The translations under genes and the position numbers were made by a program. This document shows, one piece after another, positions 17,018-26,054 of a DNA stretch of 64,000 bases. The stretch spans positions 248,001 through 312,000 of the forward strand of contig CAWKOH010000010.1 in assembly GCA_963851245.1 (NCBI GenBank), in the 5' to 3' direction. This DNA is from CAWKOH01 sp963851245. GTDB taxonomy: Bacteria > Actinomycetota > Acidimicrobiia > Acidimicrobiales > Palsa-688. The notes below the pieces were generated by a model, which worked only from the letters and a program-made list of their open reading frames with translations, was not told where the DNA came from and made no database searches. Numbering within the stretch: position 1 is the first letter of the stretch; every line of letters starts with the position of its first letter.

Positions 17018-18444
17018 GTCAGCGTCTTCGACACTGCGGATTCGACCAGCGTCCCTTGAAAGAAGTCACGGTTCATCCCGGTCCAGAGCCGGACCGGGTT
17101 GTCGAACACGAAGGCCCGGAACTGCTCTTCGTCAATCTGACCTTTCTCGACGAGTTCGTACGCCTCGGGCACCACCTGGCGGATGTCGGGTACGTCCCAG
17201 TGGCCGACATCGGAGGCGAACACCGCGGGGAGCGTGACCCCACCTGAGTTCAGCGACGGTGAGAATGCCAGCACATTCATCGGGTCGTCGGCTTCGCACC
17301 CGTAGAAGAAGCGGTTGGCGAAGATGTCGAGCAGGTCGTCAATACCGGTGAGCTGAGACTCTCCGAACATGTCGACGTCCTGGGCCAGCTCGTCGGGATC
17401 CGACAGCATCGCCAAGCCCTCGTCGAGCCGCGACCGGCGCTCCGCGATTCCGGTCGTGGCGTACTGCTTGAACAGCCGCCCGAGCAGATCGCGGTCCAGG
17501 TTCGCCGGGTTGTATTGCTGAATGGCGTCGATGTTGCGCTTCTCCCAATGACCGACCATACCGGCGAGGAGCGCGGCCGCCCAGGCCACGCCGCCCTCCT
17601 GGAAGGCAAACCGCACGCCCGGAAACCTCATCGGGACTCCGCCGAAGACCAGCGATCGGCACGTGCCCTCGTCCGCGGCGGCGAAGTTTCCGACCTGGTT
17701 GTAAGAGTTGTTGGTTGTCGACATGCGTGTCCCCCAGCCCTGCCCACCGGAGTGGAAGGTGGGCGCCACCCCGAGCTCCTCGCACCGGCGCCATAGGGAG
17801 TCGTAGTCGTATAGCGAATCGTGGCCGAGAGTGTCGATCCACCGGCCCGGGCTGGTGGGAGCGTCCTCGTAGGGTCGAGGGATCGTTCCCCCTAGCATTA
17901 CTGCCTTGAGACCGAGCTCACCCACGGCGTGGTCGAGCTCAGCAATCGCCTCCTGCGGGGAGAAGGTAGGTATGGCGGCCACCGGCTCTAGCCGATCCCG
18001 AAAGCCGGCGTACACTTCGGCGTAGTACCGATTGATGGCGTAGGCCAGCGCGCCGCGTAGTTCGGCGTTCGGTAGGGCCGTCACCGGCAGGCCGTAGGAT
18101 GGGTACAGCACCGCGAAGTCGATGCCAAGCTCGTCAAGCCGACGATATTGGAGCTCGGGAAGCATGACCGTGGCCCGGTCGAGGGTGTTGCGGGTGGGAA
18201 TTCCCCACACGGCGCTGGCGTGGATGCCCAGCTGCCGGCGCCGCTCGGGCGCAGGCTGCGCCACCCTGGCCCGCGCCGACTTCACCATGTGGTCGAATCC
18301 CTTGGCCACACTCTCGCCCGCCTCCTCGACGAGGAAGTCGCGCACCAGCGGCAGGTACTCGATCAGGTGGCCGTCGCTGTCGATGATGGGATGGTCGATC
18401 CGGGCTCGGATCCCAAGCACCTCATCGGAGGGAAGGAAGTTCAT
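17014..18444 (-). CDS. Amidohydrolase family 2 protein
   Basis: A 476-residue member of the amidohydrolase-2 family, longer than the 360-420 residue paralogues here. It carries IIDSDGHLIEYLP at the N-terminal metal site (Asp-Gly-His), FHSGGQGWG in the middle and FASDVGHWDVPD late. The ATG at 18444 follows GAGGAG. A 25-base gap separates it from the upstream D-aminoacylase, and its end overlaps the LeuC-like start, giving one operon. The extra length lies in an insert around residues 270-340 (WEKRNIDAIQQYNPANLDRD region). Decarboxylation or hydrolysis of a cyclic amide or acid is likely; substrate unknown. Confidence 0.88.
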   Translation of the reverse strand: MNFLPSDEVLGIRARIDHPIIDSDGHLIEYLPLVRDFLVEEAGESVAKGFDHMVKSARARVAQPAPERRRQLGIHASAVWGIPTRNTLDRATVMLPELQYRRLDELGIDFAVLYPSYGLPVTALPNAELRGALAYAINRYYAEVYAGFRDRLEPVAAIPTFSPQEAIAELDHAVGELGLKAVMLGGTIPRPYEDAPTSPGRWIDTLGHDSLYDYDSLWRRCEELGVAPTFHSGGQGWGTRMSTTNNSYNQVGNFAAADEGTCRSLVFGGVPMRFPGVRFAFQEGGVAWAAALLAGMVGHWEKRNIDAIQQYNPANLDRDLLGRLFKQYATTGIAERRSRLDEGLAMLSDPDELAQDVDMFGESQLTGIDDLLDIFANRFFYGCEADDPMNVLAFSPSLNSGGVTLPAVFASDVGHWDVPDIRQVVPEAYELVEKGQIDEEQFRAFVFDNPVRLWTGMNRDFFQGTLVESAVSKTLT

Positions 18445-18469
18445 GGGCTGCTCCTCTGATAAGGAGATA

Positions 18470-20135
18470 TCAGACCCGGGCCAGAGCGCCGGGGAGCGCA
18501 CCGGTGTGTGAGCCGTACTCGAAGGTCACTTCGCCGGCTACGATCGTGGCGACGTAGCCGCTGCCGCGGCTGAAGAGGCGACCGCCGCCGGCCGGCAGAT
18601 CGTGGATGATCGCCGGCACCGTGGATCCGAGCGCGGCAAGATCGATCAGGTTCACATCGGCCCGCTTGCCCGGCTCCAGCCGGCCCCGGTCGTGAAGGCC
18701 GGCGAGCGAGGCGGTGGCGTCGCACTGCTGCTGTGCCACCCACTCGACTGGCAGGCGAAGCGCCTCCGTGGCGTCGCGACCCCAGTAAGCGAGCAGGAAG
18801 GTCGGGAAGTCGAAGTCAGCAATCATCGTGCAGTGGGCGCCGCCGTCAGAGAGGCCGGGCACAGTGAGAGGGTGCACGAGCATTTCATGCACGGCACCCA
18901 GGTCCCCGTCGACGTAGTTGGAGACGGGCACGTAAACGAAGCCGCCTCCCACGACGATGTCGTAGACGAGCTCCTTGACGCCCATGCCCGCGGCCGCGGC
19001 CGCGCGCCCCAGTGACTCCGCCGTCGGCCGGTCGTACCGCGGCGGGTCACCGAGCTCGAAGGCCAACGGGAAGCGGGCCGTCACATCGGAAGCACCGGAC
19101 AGTTCGGCGAGAATTCGGGCCTTGACCTCGGGCTTATACAGCGCACCCGGATCCTGTCCGCTCACCTCCCGGTACGTGAGTGACGGAGCCAGCGGGTTCA
19201 CACGACCGCCAAGTGACTGGAGAAGGCCGGTCGGCCGTGCCGCGGCCTGCCCGAGCAGCGTGTGACCGGCGGCAGCCGCCTCCTCGAACGCCCGCAGCAC
19301 CTGTCGGTACGTCTGGCCCTGCCCAGGACGCTGCAGCAGCCCCATCGATACGGGGCGCCCTGACGCCTCGCACAATCGCCGCAGCAGCGCAAGATCGCCC
19401 TCGAGGTCGGCGGTGTCGACGTTGATCTCCACGACGCCCTTCCCGGTGCGACCGAGGGCCTCGGCGATACCGAGCAGCTCACCATCACCGGCTGAGAATG
19501 ACGGCGTGATGCGTCCGTCGGACGCCACATGGTTGCGCGAGCGTGAGGAGCTGAACCCCACAGCGCCAGCCTCGACCGCCTCAGCCGCGAGTCGTCCCAT
19601 CGTCGCCACCTCCTCGTCGGTCGGGACCTCGGCGTGGTCGATGCCTCTCTCCCCCATGGCGAACACCCGCAAGGCGGCGTGCGGTATCTGGGCGGCGATG
19701 TCGATGGCGTGTGGAGCGGCCGCGAGCGCGTCGAGGTACTGCGGAAAGGTCTCCCAGCGCCAGTCGAGCCCCTGCTCCAGGACCGCGGCCGGGATGTCCT
19801 CGACGCCCTCCATGAGCGCGATCGTCCATGGGCGGTGCTCCGGTCGCACAGGAGCGAACCCGACCCCGCAGTTGCCCATAACCGCGGTGGTCACACCATG
19901 GGCGGAGGAGGTCTCCAGCAGGGGGTCCCACAGGGCCTGACCGTCGTAATGACTGTGGATGTCGACCCAGCCCGGCATGACCAGGAGACCGTCGGCGTCG
20001 AAGGTACGGCGCCCTGAGCCGACATCGGCGCCGACCTCGGCAATGCGCCCCTCGTCGATGGCTACATCTGCGGTCGCGCGGAGCGCTCCCCGTGCCGTCG
20101 ACGACTGTCCCGCTCTTGATGACAATGTCGTGCAC
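18470..20135 (-). CDS. N-acyl-D-amino-acid deacylase/D-aminoacylase family amidohydrolase (frameshifted)
   Basis: A zinc-dependent amidohydrolase of about 555 residues. The N-terminal beta-sandwich begins MHDIVIKSGTVVDGTG from GTG 20135, then the frame changes near 20075 (one extra base) into ADVAIDEGRIAEVG. GWVDIHSHYDGQ holds the HxH metal motif, MGNCGVGFAPVRP is the D-aminoacylase signature, and LSDGGAHCTMIADF carries the late metal Asp. The C-terminal sandwich (LEPGKRADVNLIDL) is intact. The longer upstream frame to 20260 is not real coding. It heads the operon with amidohydrolase-2 and the aconitase-like pair, so it may open an amide or N-acyl bond at the pathway start. Confidence 0.87.
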
Positions 20136-20281
20136 GTGTCCCTCCCTCGGCCGTGCCGCTCTTCGGCCCAGCGTACTGCTAAGACCGGTGGAGGCAGTGC
20201 TCGACCGCTCGGACCCGCTCGATGTGACGGCCCAGCGCAGCTGAGCCAGCCAAATTCCAATGGTGTCTAAGATGCCCGGGC

Positions 20282-21359
20282 ATGCACGTCGGGATGTCTG
20301 TCTTCTTCCAGAACCTCCGGGGAGCCACTGATGAGGAGGTCTGGATGGACGACCTTCGGCTGGCGGACTTGGCCGAGCCGCTCGGATTCGGATCTGTGTG
20401 GAGTGTCGAACACCACTTCACTGATTACACGATGTCGCCCGACGTCCTTCAATTCCTCACCTACATGGCTGGGCGGACGAGCGAGGTGAAGCTCGGGTCC
20501 ATGGTGGTGGTGCTCCCCTGGCACGATCCTCTCCGGGTAGCCGAGCAACTCTCTGTACTCGATATCCTCAGCGGTGGCCGGGTCGTCTTCGGCATGGGCC
20601 GCGGCCTCGGCCGGGTCGAATTCGAGGGCTTCCGGAGTACCGATGGCCGAAGCGCGCGAGCGTTTCGACGAGAGCGCCCGAATGATAATGAGCGCGCTTG
20701 AGACTGCTGTCCTCGAGCTCGAGGGCGACATTTACCGTCAGCCCCGTCGCGACCTTCGACCCCGCCCGCCGCGGTCGTTTCGCGGCCGCACTTACGCGGC
20801 GGCGGTGTCGCCCGAGTCCATAGGAGTGGTCGCGGAGCTTGCGGTGGGGATGATGGTGATCCCGCAGAAGAGTTGGGACGAGCACGAGAGGGACGCCGAG
20901 CTCTACCGCCAGATCTTCCTCGATAGACACGGTTGCGAGGCACCGGCAGGCATCATGGCCGGCTGGGTGTTCGTCGATGAGGATGGCGACCGAGCGCGAG
21001 AAGTCGGGCGTCGCTACATGCTCGACTACTACCAGTCGGTCATCGACCACTACGAGATCACCGGTGAACACTTCGCCAAGACCAAGGGGTACGAGCACTA
21101 CGCCACCACCGCCTCGGCGCTGCGGCAACACGGGCTCGATCCGGCACGCGAGGCGTTCACCAAGCTGCAGTTCGCGGGTACGCCCGCCGAGGTAGCCGAG
21201 CAGATCGCGGACATGGCGCCCAGACTGCGTATCGAATCGTTCCTGGCCGTGTCGAGCTACGGGGCCATGCCTACGGGCGAGGCGGAGCGGAACCTGAGAT
21301 GCTTCGCCGAAGGCGTTCTGCCCACCCTGCGGGGCCTACCCGGAGTCGGGATCGGCTGA
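20282..21359 (+). CDS. LLM class flavin-dependent oxidoreductase (frameshifted)
   Basis: A luciferase-like monooxygenase of about 358 residues in two frames. Residues 1-118 (MHVGMSVFFQNL ... GRGLGRVEFEGFR) read to base 20635; from 20637 the next frame continues VPMAEARERFDESARMI, exactly the family order. One extra base near 20636 accounts for it. EHHFTDYTMSPDVL (residues 42-55) and the GGRVVFGMGRG turn are typical of FMN/F420 LLM proteins. It is divergent from the D-aminoacylase operon with 146 bases between, which must hold both promoters. Substrate unknown. Confidence 0.86.
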
Positions 21360-21383
21360 CCCCTGCGGCGAGGGCGTCGGCCC

Positions 21384-21710
21384 CTAGGCCTTCAGCTCCA
21401 CCACGATCTCGTAGAACTCCTCCTTACCGATGTTGACGGCGGTCTCGATGCCGCCAGCCTGGGCGAACAGCACGTTGCCGGGGCTCACGTCCCCCTCTAC
21501 GTAGTCCAGCCCGGCCCATTCCCCGCCGGAGTCCGGCTCGAAGTCCGCGGCCATCTTGTCCCCCGCGATCTGGATCATGATGTAGTCCAGCTCATGGCGG
21601 TGAAGATCGGATTTCTCCCCCGGCGCCAGCCGCATCTCCCATATCCGGACCTTATCATTCTCCATCAGGACCTTCGAAGCGATGTTGCCGAAGGCGCGGA
21701 CGTCAGCCAT
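21384..21710 (-). CDS. Cupin domain protein
   Basis: A 108-residue single-domain cupin. RIWEMRLAPGEKSDLHRHELDYIMI contains the first cupin motif (H-x-H then Glu-like acidic residues), and the second half ends IGKEEFYEIVVELKA. The ATG at 21710 follows AAGGGGAA; the longer upstream frame is not needed. It lies 105 bases after the Rieske oxygenase in the same direction, so may be the last gene of that oxygenase cluster. Small cupins of this type accompany ring-oxidising clusters as accessory metal proteins or isomerases; which is not determinable. Confidence 0.8.
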   Translation of the reverse strand: MADVRAFGNIASKVLMENDKVRIWEMRLAPGEKSDLHRHELDYIMIQIAGDKMAADFEPDSGGEWAGLDYVEGDVSPGNVLFAQAGGIETAVNIGKEEFYEIVVELKA

Positions 21711-21815
21711 TGGGTTCCCCTTCTTTTGGTGGACGGGACTAGTCAAGGATAGGAGCGATCTGACAAACCGATCACCTCGTCGGCTCCCGGGGGCTCCAAC
21801 TGCTACGCCACCCCG

Positions 21816-23435
21816 TCAAGGGACCGGCTCTTCACAGCGGTCGAAGTATGCGGTCCCGGCGTCAACGACCCGAGGTTGGCGCCACACTTCTACGGGCAGC
21901 GACACCATGATCAGCGAATAGGTCAGGTGGAGCAGGTTCAGGCCCACCGGTGGCAGGTCGCGGAGGGGGAGCCGATCGAGATAGGACATGGCATCACGCA
22001 GCCTCGGGAAGCAAGCGTCGTAGAAGGCCTGCATCTCCTCCAGGGTGCTCGCCAACCGTTCGGCGTAGCGCTCGGCTTCCGTGGGCAGGCACCACTTGAC
22101 CGCGAAGGGCTCCAGTTCGGAGAACTCCGGGGGGAGCATGGGGTTCATCGCGGGCAAGAGTGCTTGTTCGCTGCGATACGCCTCGACCCAGTCGCCCACG
22201 GCCTTGTGGAAATGCCGCACCATTATCTCCTGGTCCGAAAGCGGAAAGAGATCCGTGACACCGGATTCCAGTCCCATCTGGGTGCCATCAAGAGTCCCTG
22301 CGTCTTGGATCCCGGCTTCTTTGGAAACCACGGCGGTCACCTCGTGCTGGATCCTCTCCGTGGCGTTACGGGCCGGCGGGAAGTTGTAGTACATCTCCCA
22401 GATATGGGTGCTCGGCGTGAGAGGCCAGTAATGGTAGGTGAGGTACCAACCCCGCTCGTACACGAGGATCACGAAGTTGGGAAAGATCTGGAAGTTCGAC
22501 ATCGACCACGGCTCGATCTTGCCGGGATTGACTCCCGGCGGGAGGTTGTCGAGTTCCAGCTCAGGAAGGTCGGGTTTCTCCCACGGGCCCATGAGTCCAG
22601 ATTCCGTCGCGTGCTCGATCGGGTACATCAGTTCGGGCGGAGTCAAGTGCCGGGGCGTGCCTTTGAATCCCCCGGTGCTCACCAGCCGGTGCGGCCCATC
22701 TATCTGGTAGTGGGGGCATTCGAACACGTACTCGAAGCTGCGCAGGGATGGCACCTGCTGCTGCGAGTGCAGCACGGGAGCGTGGTAGTACTCCTGGAAG
22801 GCATCCAGGAAGATCTTCCAGTTCGACTGGATCTCCGACCTGAATCCGTACCTCTCGGTCATCAGGTGGAAGGGATATCCCTCCAGGCCGAGCACCATTG
22901 GACCCAGGAACTCGCGCAACGACTGGTCCGGCTGTCTAGCCAGGTTGACGAAGATAAACCCCTCCCAAACCTCGCAATGTACGGAGAGCAGACCAAAGTC
23001 CTTCTTGTCGATGTCGAAGAACTCCTCCTCTCCGAGGACGAAGTTGAGCTGACCTTCCAGCCCATACCGCCACCCGTGGTACTTGCACATGAACTGACGG
23101 CAAAAGCCACTGGTCTCCTGCCGGGGCGACTGATCCCACAAGAGCTTGTTCCCCCGGTGGCGGCAGAAGTTGTGAAAGGACCGAACCTCGCCGTCGCTGC
23201 CCCGCACGACGATCAGAGAAGTCTTGGCTACCGCCAGTTCCTTGGTGAAGTAGCTCCCTTTCCTCGGTAACTGCTCGACCCGGCCTACGTTCAGCCAGGC
23301 GCGCCTGAAGACCGCCTCTCGCTCCAGTTCGAAGAAGTCAGGCGAGATCGAGTCCTCGTAGGAGATCAACCCTTTGCCGAGCTCGGGGTAATGCTCGGTC
23401 CAACTGCCTTCCCGTGGTTTGGGGAACCGGCTCAC
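21816..23435 (-). CDS. Rieske non-haem iron oxygenase, alpha subunit
   Basis: A 539-residue aromatic-ring-hydroxylating-type oxygenase, longer than the usual 430-460. The Rieske [2Fe-2S] ligands are Cys91-x-His93 (CRHRG) and Cys117-x2-His120 (CKYHGW). The catalytic domain has DAFQEYYHAPVLH, which supplies the bridging Asp/Glu and the two iron His ligands. The GTG start follows AAAAGGAGC. A C-terminal extension of about 90 residues, rich in Leu, is unusual. No reductase or ferredoxin is adjacent. It lies 15 bases after a TauD-like dioxygenase and belongs to the TetR-linked cluster with an SDR. It would hydroxylate or demethylate a substrate; the identity is open. Confidence 0.92.
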   Translation of the reverse strand: MSRFPKPREGSWTEHYPELGKGLISYEDSISPDFFELEREAVFRRAWLNVGRVEQLPRKGSYFTKELAVAKTSLIVVRGSDGEVRSFHNFCRHRGNKLLWDQSPRQETSGFCRQFMCKYHGWRYGLEGQLNFVLGEEEFFDIDKKDFGLLSVHCEVWEGFIFVNLARQPDQSLREFLGPMVLGLEGYPFHLMTERYGFRSEIQSNWKIFLDAFQEYYHAPVLHSQQQVPSLRSFEYVFECPHYQIDGPHRLVSTGGFKGTPRHLTPPELMYPIEHATESGLMGPWEKPDLPELELDNLPPGVNPGKIEPWSMSNFQIFPNFVILVYERGWYLTYHYWPLTPSTHIWEMYYNFPPARNATERIQHEVTAVVSKEAGIQDAGTLDGTQMGLESGVTDLFPLSDQEIMVRHFHKAVGDWVEAYRSEQALLPAMNPMLPPEFSELEPFAVKWCLPTEAERYAERLASTLEEMQAFYDACFPRLRDAMSYLDRLPLRDLPPVGLNLLHLTYSLIMVSLPVEVWRQPRVVDAGTAYFDRCEEPVP

Positions 23436-23450
23436 GCTGCTCCTTTTCCT

Positions 23451-24293
23451 CTATCGGATCGGCTCGTCGCCCAGCACCGTGGTGCGGAGCATCTCCCGGG
23501 GGGAGTCGGCTGGGTAGGCGAGAGCCCTGTGCAGCACTCCCCGGTTGTCCCAGATGACGGTGTCGCCGACGCACCACTCATGTCGGTACACCCGATCGGT
23601 GATGGTGGCCCGGTCGAGCAGTTCCGCTAGCAGGGCCCGACCCTCGTCGAGGGCCATCCCGAGCACGTGGTCAGCAGACGAACCGACGACCATGGACCGC
23701 CGGCCGGAACGGTGGGTCCAAACCAGGGGATTCACGTGCGTGGGCCGCCGGCGCCACTTCTCCAATTGCTCCGATGCTGCACTGGGATAGACCTGCCGCA
23801 TCGACGCCTCGAACGAGTGCTCCACCTGCATCCCCCCAAAGCGCCGCTTCTCCTCGTCGCTCAGGGCGTCGTAGGCCGCGTAGGTGCTGGCGAACTCCGT
23901 GTCTCCTCCCGCATCGGCGATGGCCACCGCGCTCAGGATGGTGGCCCTCTGCGGGTTCTCATCGTTCAAAGGCGTGCATCCGTCGATGTGCCACAGGAAG
24001 GTACCGGCCAGGTACTCCGCGGTGGGACGCTTCGACACATCGCGAGTAATGCGACTGATACCCGGAACAGGGTGGTATCCCTCTTCGTAATCGACCTCCC
24101 CCAGGTTGCGGGCGAACGCTACCTGGGCCTCCGCGTCGAGATGCAGCTCCCGGAAGATCAGGACACCGTTCTCTTCCAGCGCCTCCAGCACGGCCCCGCC
24201 GACCCCCTCGTCATGCGCGAGGACGTCCGCGTCGACTCCGGATACGTCGGCCCCCACCGTCGACCCCAGTCGTTGGACCGTGAGTGAACTCAT
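23451..24293 (-). CDS. TauD/TfdA family Fe(II)/2-oxoglutarate dioxygenase
   Basis: A 280-residue TauD-fold protein. The iron ligands are LWHIDGCTP (HxD) and the distal His in NRGVLHRALAY; the Arg in SPREMLR that follows would bind 2-oxoglutarate. The ATG at 24293 has GAGAGGAATGAG upstream. It is 10 bases after the SDR stop and 15 bases before the Rieske start, so the three form an operon. Family members hydroxylate alpha to a leaving group, releasing sulfite, phenol or aldehyde. Together with the Rieske protein this gives two successive O2-dependent steps. Confidence 0.9.
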   Translation of the reverse strand: MSSLTVQRLGSTVGADVSGVDADVLAHDEGVGGAVLEALEENGVLIFRELHLDAEAQVAFARNLGEVDYEEGYHPVPGISRITRDVSKRPTAEYLAGTFLWHIDGCTPLNDENPQRATILSAVAIADAGGDTEFASTYAAYDALSDEEKRRFGGMQVEHSFEASMRQVYPSAASEQLEKWRRRPTHVNPLVWTHRSGRRSMVVGSSADHVLGMALDEGRALLAELLDRATITDRVYRHEWCVGDTVIWDNRGVLHRALAYPADSPREMLRTTVLGDEPIR

Positions 24294-24303
24294 CTCATTC
24301 CTC

Positions 24304-25047
24304 TCATATGACCGATCCGCCGTTGACACCGAGTACCTGGCCGGTGATGAAGCCGGCGTCGTCTGAGCACAGGAAGGCGGCTGCAGCCGCGATGTCGTCG
24401 CCCGTCCCCAGGTGGCCCAGAGGGATGGCCTTGGCCATCACCTCGTTCGACGGCAAGTAACCCTCCGTCTGAGACTGGTGCTGCATGGGCGTCTCGATCC
24501 CTGACGGGGGGATGTTGTTGACCGTGATGCCAAGTGGGGCGAACTCCCGTGCCAGTGACTTGGTCAGTGCGATCACGGCGCCCTTGGACGAGGCGTAGTG
24601 GGCCATCCGCGGCGAGCCCCGCTGAGCGCTGGACGACGAGACGGTAACGATCCGGCCCCAGCGGGCCGCGATCATGTCGGGCAAGGCCGCCTGGCAGCAA
24701 TGGAAGGTGCCGTGGATGTTGACACCGAAAACCCGCTCCCACGACTCGAACGAAATCTCCAGAAAGGGCTCGAAGGCGACCAGGCCGGCGCTGGTCACAA
24801 GAACGGTCACCGGGCCCAGCTCGCCCCGAACCTTCCCAAACGCCTCCTCGAGCGCGGCGCGGTCGGAGACGTCGGCGGCGACCCCTATGGCCTCACCCGC
24901 GTTGCTCCGGATGTCCTCGGCCACCAGGTCGGCAGCCTCACCGTCGAGGTCGAGCACGGCGACCCGGCAGCCCTGATCGGCGAGCCGCAAGCAAGTCGAT
25001 CGCCCTATCCCGGATCCGCCTCCACTTACCACTGCGACCCTATTCAC
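24304..25047 (-). CDS. SDR family NAD(P)-dependent oxidoreductase
   Basis: A 247-residue classical short-chain dehydrogenase. The cofactor motif is SGGGSGIGR near residue 8, with VLDLDG (Asp at the end of beta2) favouring NAD(H). The catalytic set includes Ser in VTVSSSSAQRG and YASSK (Tyr-x3-Lys). GTG start at 25047 has AGGAGGCGCAG upstream. It is the first gene of the minus-strand oxygenase operon and is transcribed away from the TetR gene with tandem operators. It likely oxidises an alcohol formed by the oxygenases. Confidence 0.92.
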   Translation of the reverse strand: MNRVAVVSGGGSGIGRSTCLRLADQGCRVAVLDLDGEAADLVAEDIRSNAGEAIGVAADVSDRAALEEAFGKVRGELGPVTVLVTSAGLVAFEPFLEISFESWERVFGVNIHGTFHCCQAALPDMIAARWGRIVTVSSSSAQRGSPRMAHYASSKGAVIALTKSLAREFAPLGITVNNIPPSGIETPMQHQSQTEGYLPSNEVMAKAIPLGHLGTGDDIAAAAAFLCSDDAGFITGQVLGVNGGSVI

Positions 25048-25286
25048 CTGCGCCTCCTACTGGTATACAACACGAACGGTAGACGTAGTCGGCAAGGCCT
25101 GACAGGTCAACGCCCGGCCCCCGGCAACCTCCTCTTCGCTGAGCATGCTGTTGTGGCGCATGGCGGCGGCTCCCTCGGTGATGCGAGCGATGCGGCTCGC
25201 GGAGGTGTAGCTCGCGGCGACAAGGCGAGGCTCAGGTCCCCCACGGGCACTCCTGGCCCGGCCGCGTTGTGAGCACTCGAATAGTT

Positions 25287-25321
25287 TAACCGGTCGGTTA
25301 GAGATTTCAACCGTGCGGTCA
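25287..25321. promoter_or_regulatory. Two tandem TetR-type operators
   Basis: AACCGGTCGGTT (25288-25299) and AACCGTGCGGTC (25309-25320) are two copies of AACCG-N2-CGGTT, the second with one mismatch. Their centres are 21 bp apart, two helical turns, so two dimers would sit on one face. They lie 31 bases upstream of a divergent TetR gene and 240 bases from the SDR start. Spacing and symmetry fit cooperative autorepression. The rest of 25048-25350 shows no gene. Confidence 0.6.
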
Positions 25322-25350
25322 AGGTAACATTCGAGGACCGGAGGTATCCC

Positions 25351-25959
25351 ATGAGCCCGCCCCGCCGTCGTGCCGCTGACGACTCCAGCAGCCGAAACGC
25401 GCTGCTCGACGCCGCCGAGGCGATCATGATCGAAGAGGGCTACGCCGCCGTCAGCTCCCGTCGGCTGGCAACCAAAGCCGGGGTGAACCCGGCGCTCGTC
25501 TACTACTACTTCGACACCATGGACGGCCTCTTCATCGAGTTGTTCCGGCGCGGCTCCGAGCGCAGCATCGAGCGATTCGCCCTGGCCCTGCTGTCACCGC
25601 AGCCCCTCTGGGCTTTCTGGGAGCTCACCCATGATCAGGGCAACAACGCCCGCACCATGGAGTTCATCGCCCTGGCCAACCATCGCAAGGCGATTCGCGC
25701 CGAGATCGCCAACCTGTCCCGACGACACCGGCAGATGCAGGTTGATGTGCTGACCAGGGTGCTGAAGGGGTACGGCCTTGACATCGACACCTGGCCTCCC
25801 ATCGTCATCATCCTGGCCATGGCCGGCATCTCCCGGTACCTCCTCATGGAGGAGCAATTCGGGATCGCCACCGGGCACCGAGAGATGGTCCAGGTCATCG
25901 AACGCGAAATCCGGGCGCTCGAGGGGGAGCGAATCCAGCGAAGTGCCCTCGGTGCCTGA
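25351..25959 (+). CDS. TetR/AcrR family transcriptional regulator
   Basis: A 202-residue TetR protein. The HTH reads AVSSRRLATKAGVNPALVYYYFDTMDGLF, followed by a ligand domain with a hydrophobic helix WPPIVIILAMAGISRYLLMEEQF. ATG at 25351 is preceded by GGAGGTATCCC. It is transcribed divergently from the SDR-TauD-Rieske-cupin operon and has two operators just upstream, so control of itself and probably that operon is likely. Similar regulators respond to fatty-acyl or aromatic CoA esters, but the ligand is not evident. Confidence 0.9.
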   Translation: MSPPRRRAADDSSSRNALLDAAEAIMIEEGYAAVSSRRLATKAGVNPALVYYYFDTMDGLFIELFRRGSERSIERFALALLSPQPLWAFWELTHDQGNNARTMEFIALANHRKAIRAEIANLSRRHRQMQVDVLTRVLKGYGLDIDTWPPIVIILAMAGISRYLLMEEQFGIATGHREMVQVIEREIRALEGERIQRSALGA

Positions 25960-26026
25960 CCTCAGAAGGCGGGCTGCATCGAGGAGGCCATATGCCAGTT
26001 GCCTACTTCACTGATCCACTCGGACG

Positions 26027-26054
26027 GGCCGTACCGTGAGGGCCGTACCGTGAG
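26027..26054 (+). repeat. 14-bp tandem duplication at a start codon
   Basis: The 14-base unit GGCCGTACCGTGAG is present twice in direct succession. Each copy contains a GTG, but only the second (26050) opens the alcohol dehydrogenase frame; the first runs into TGA after five codons. A replication slip or assembly duplication could produce it. Confidence 0.7.

Noticed and set aside
21876..23270. 464-codon open frame on the plus strand
   Set aside because: It lies antisense to the Rieske oxygenase, which has clear motifs; long antisense frames are normal in GC-rich DNA.
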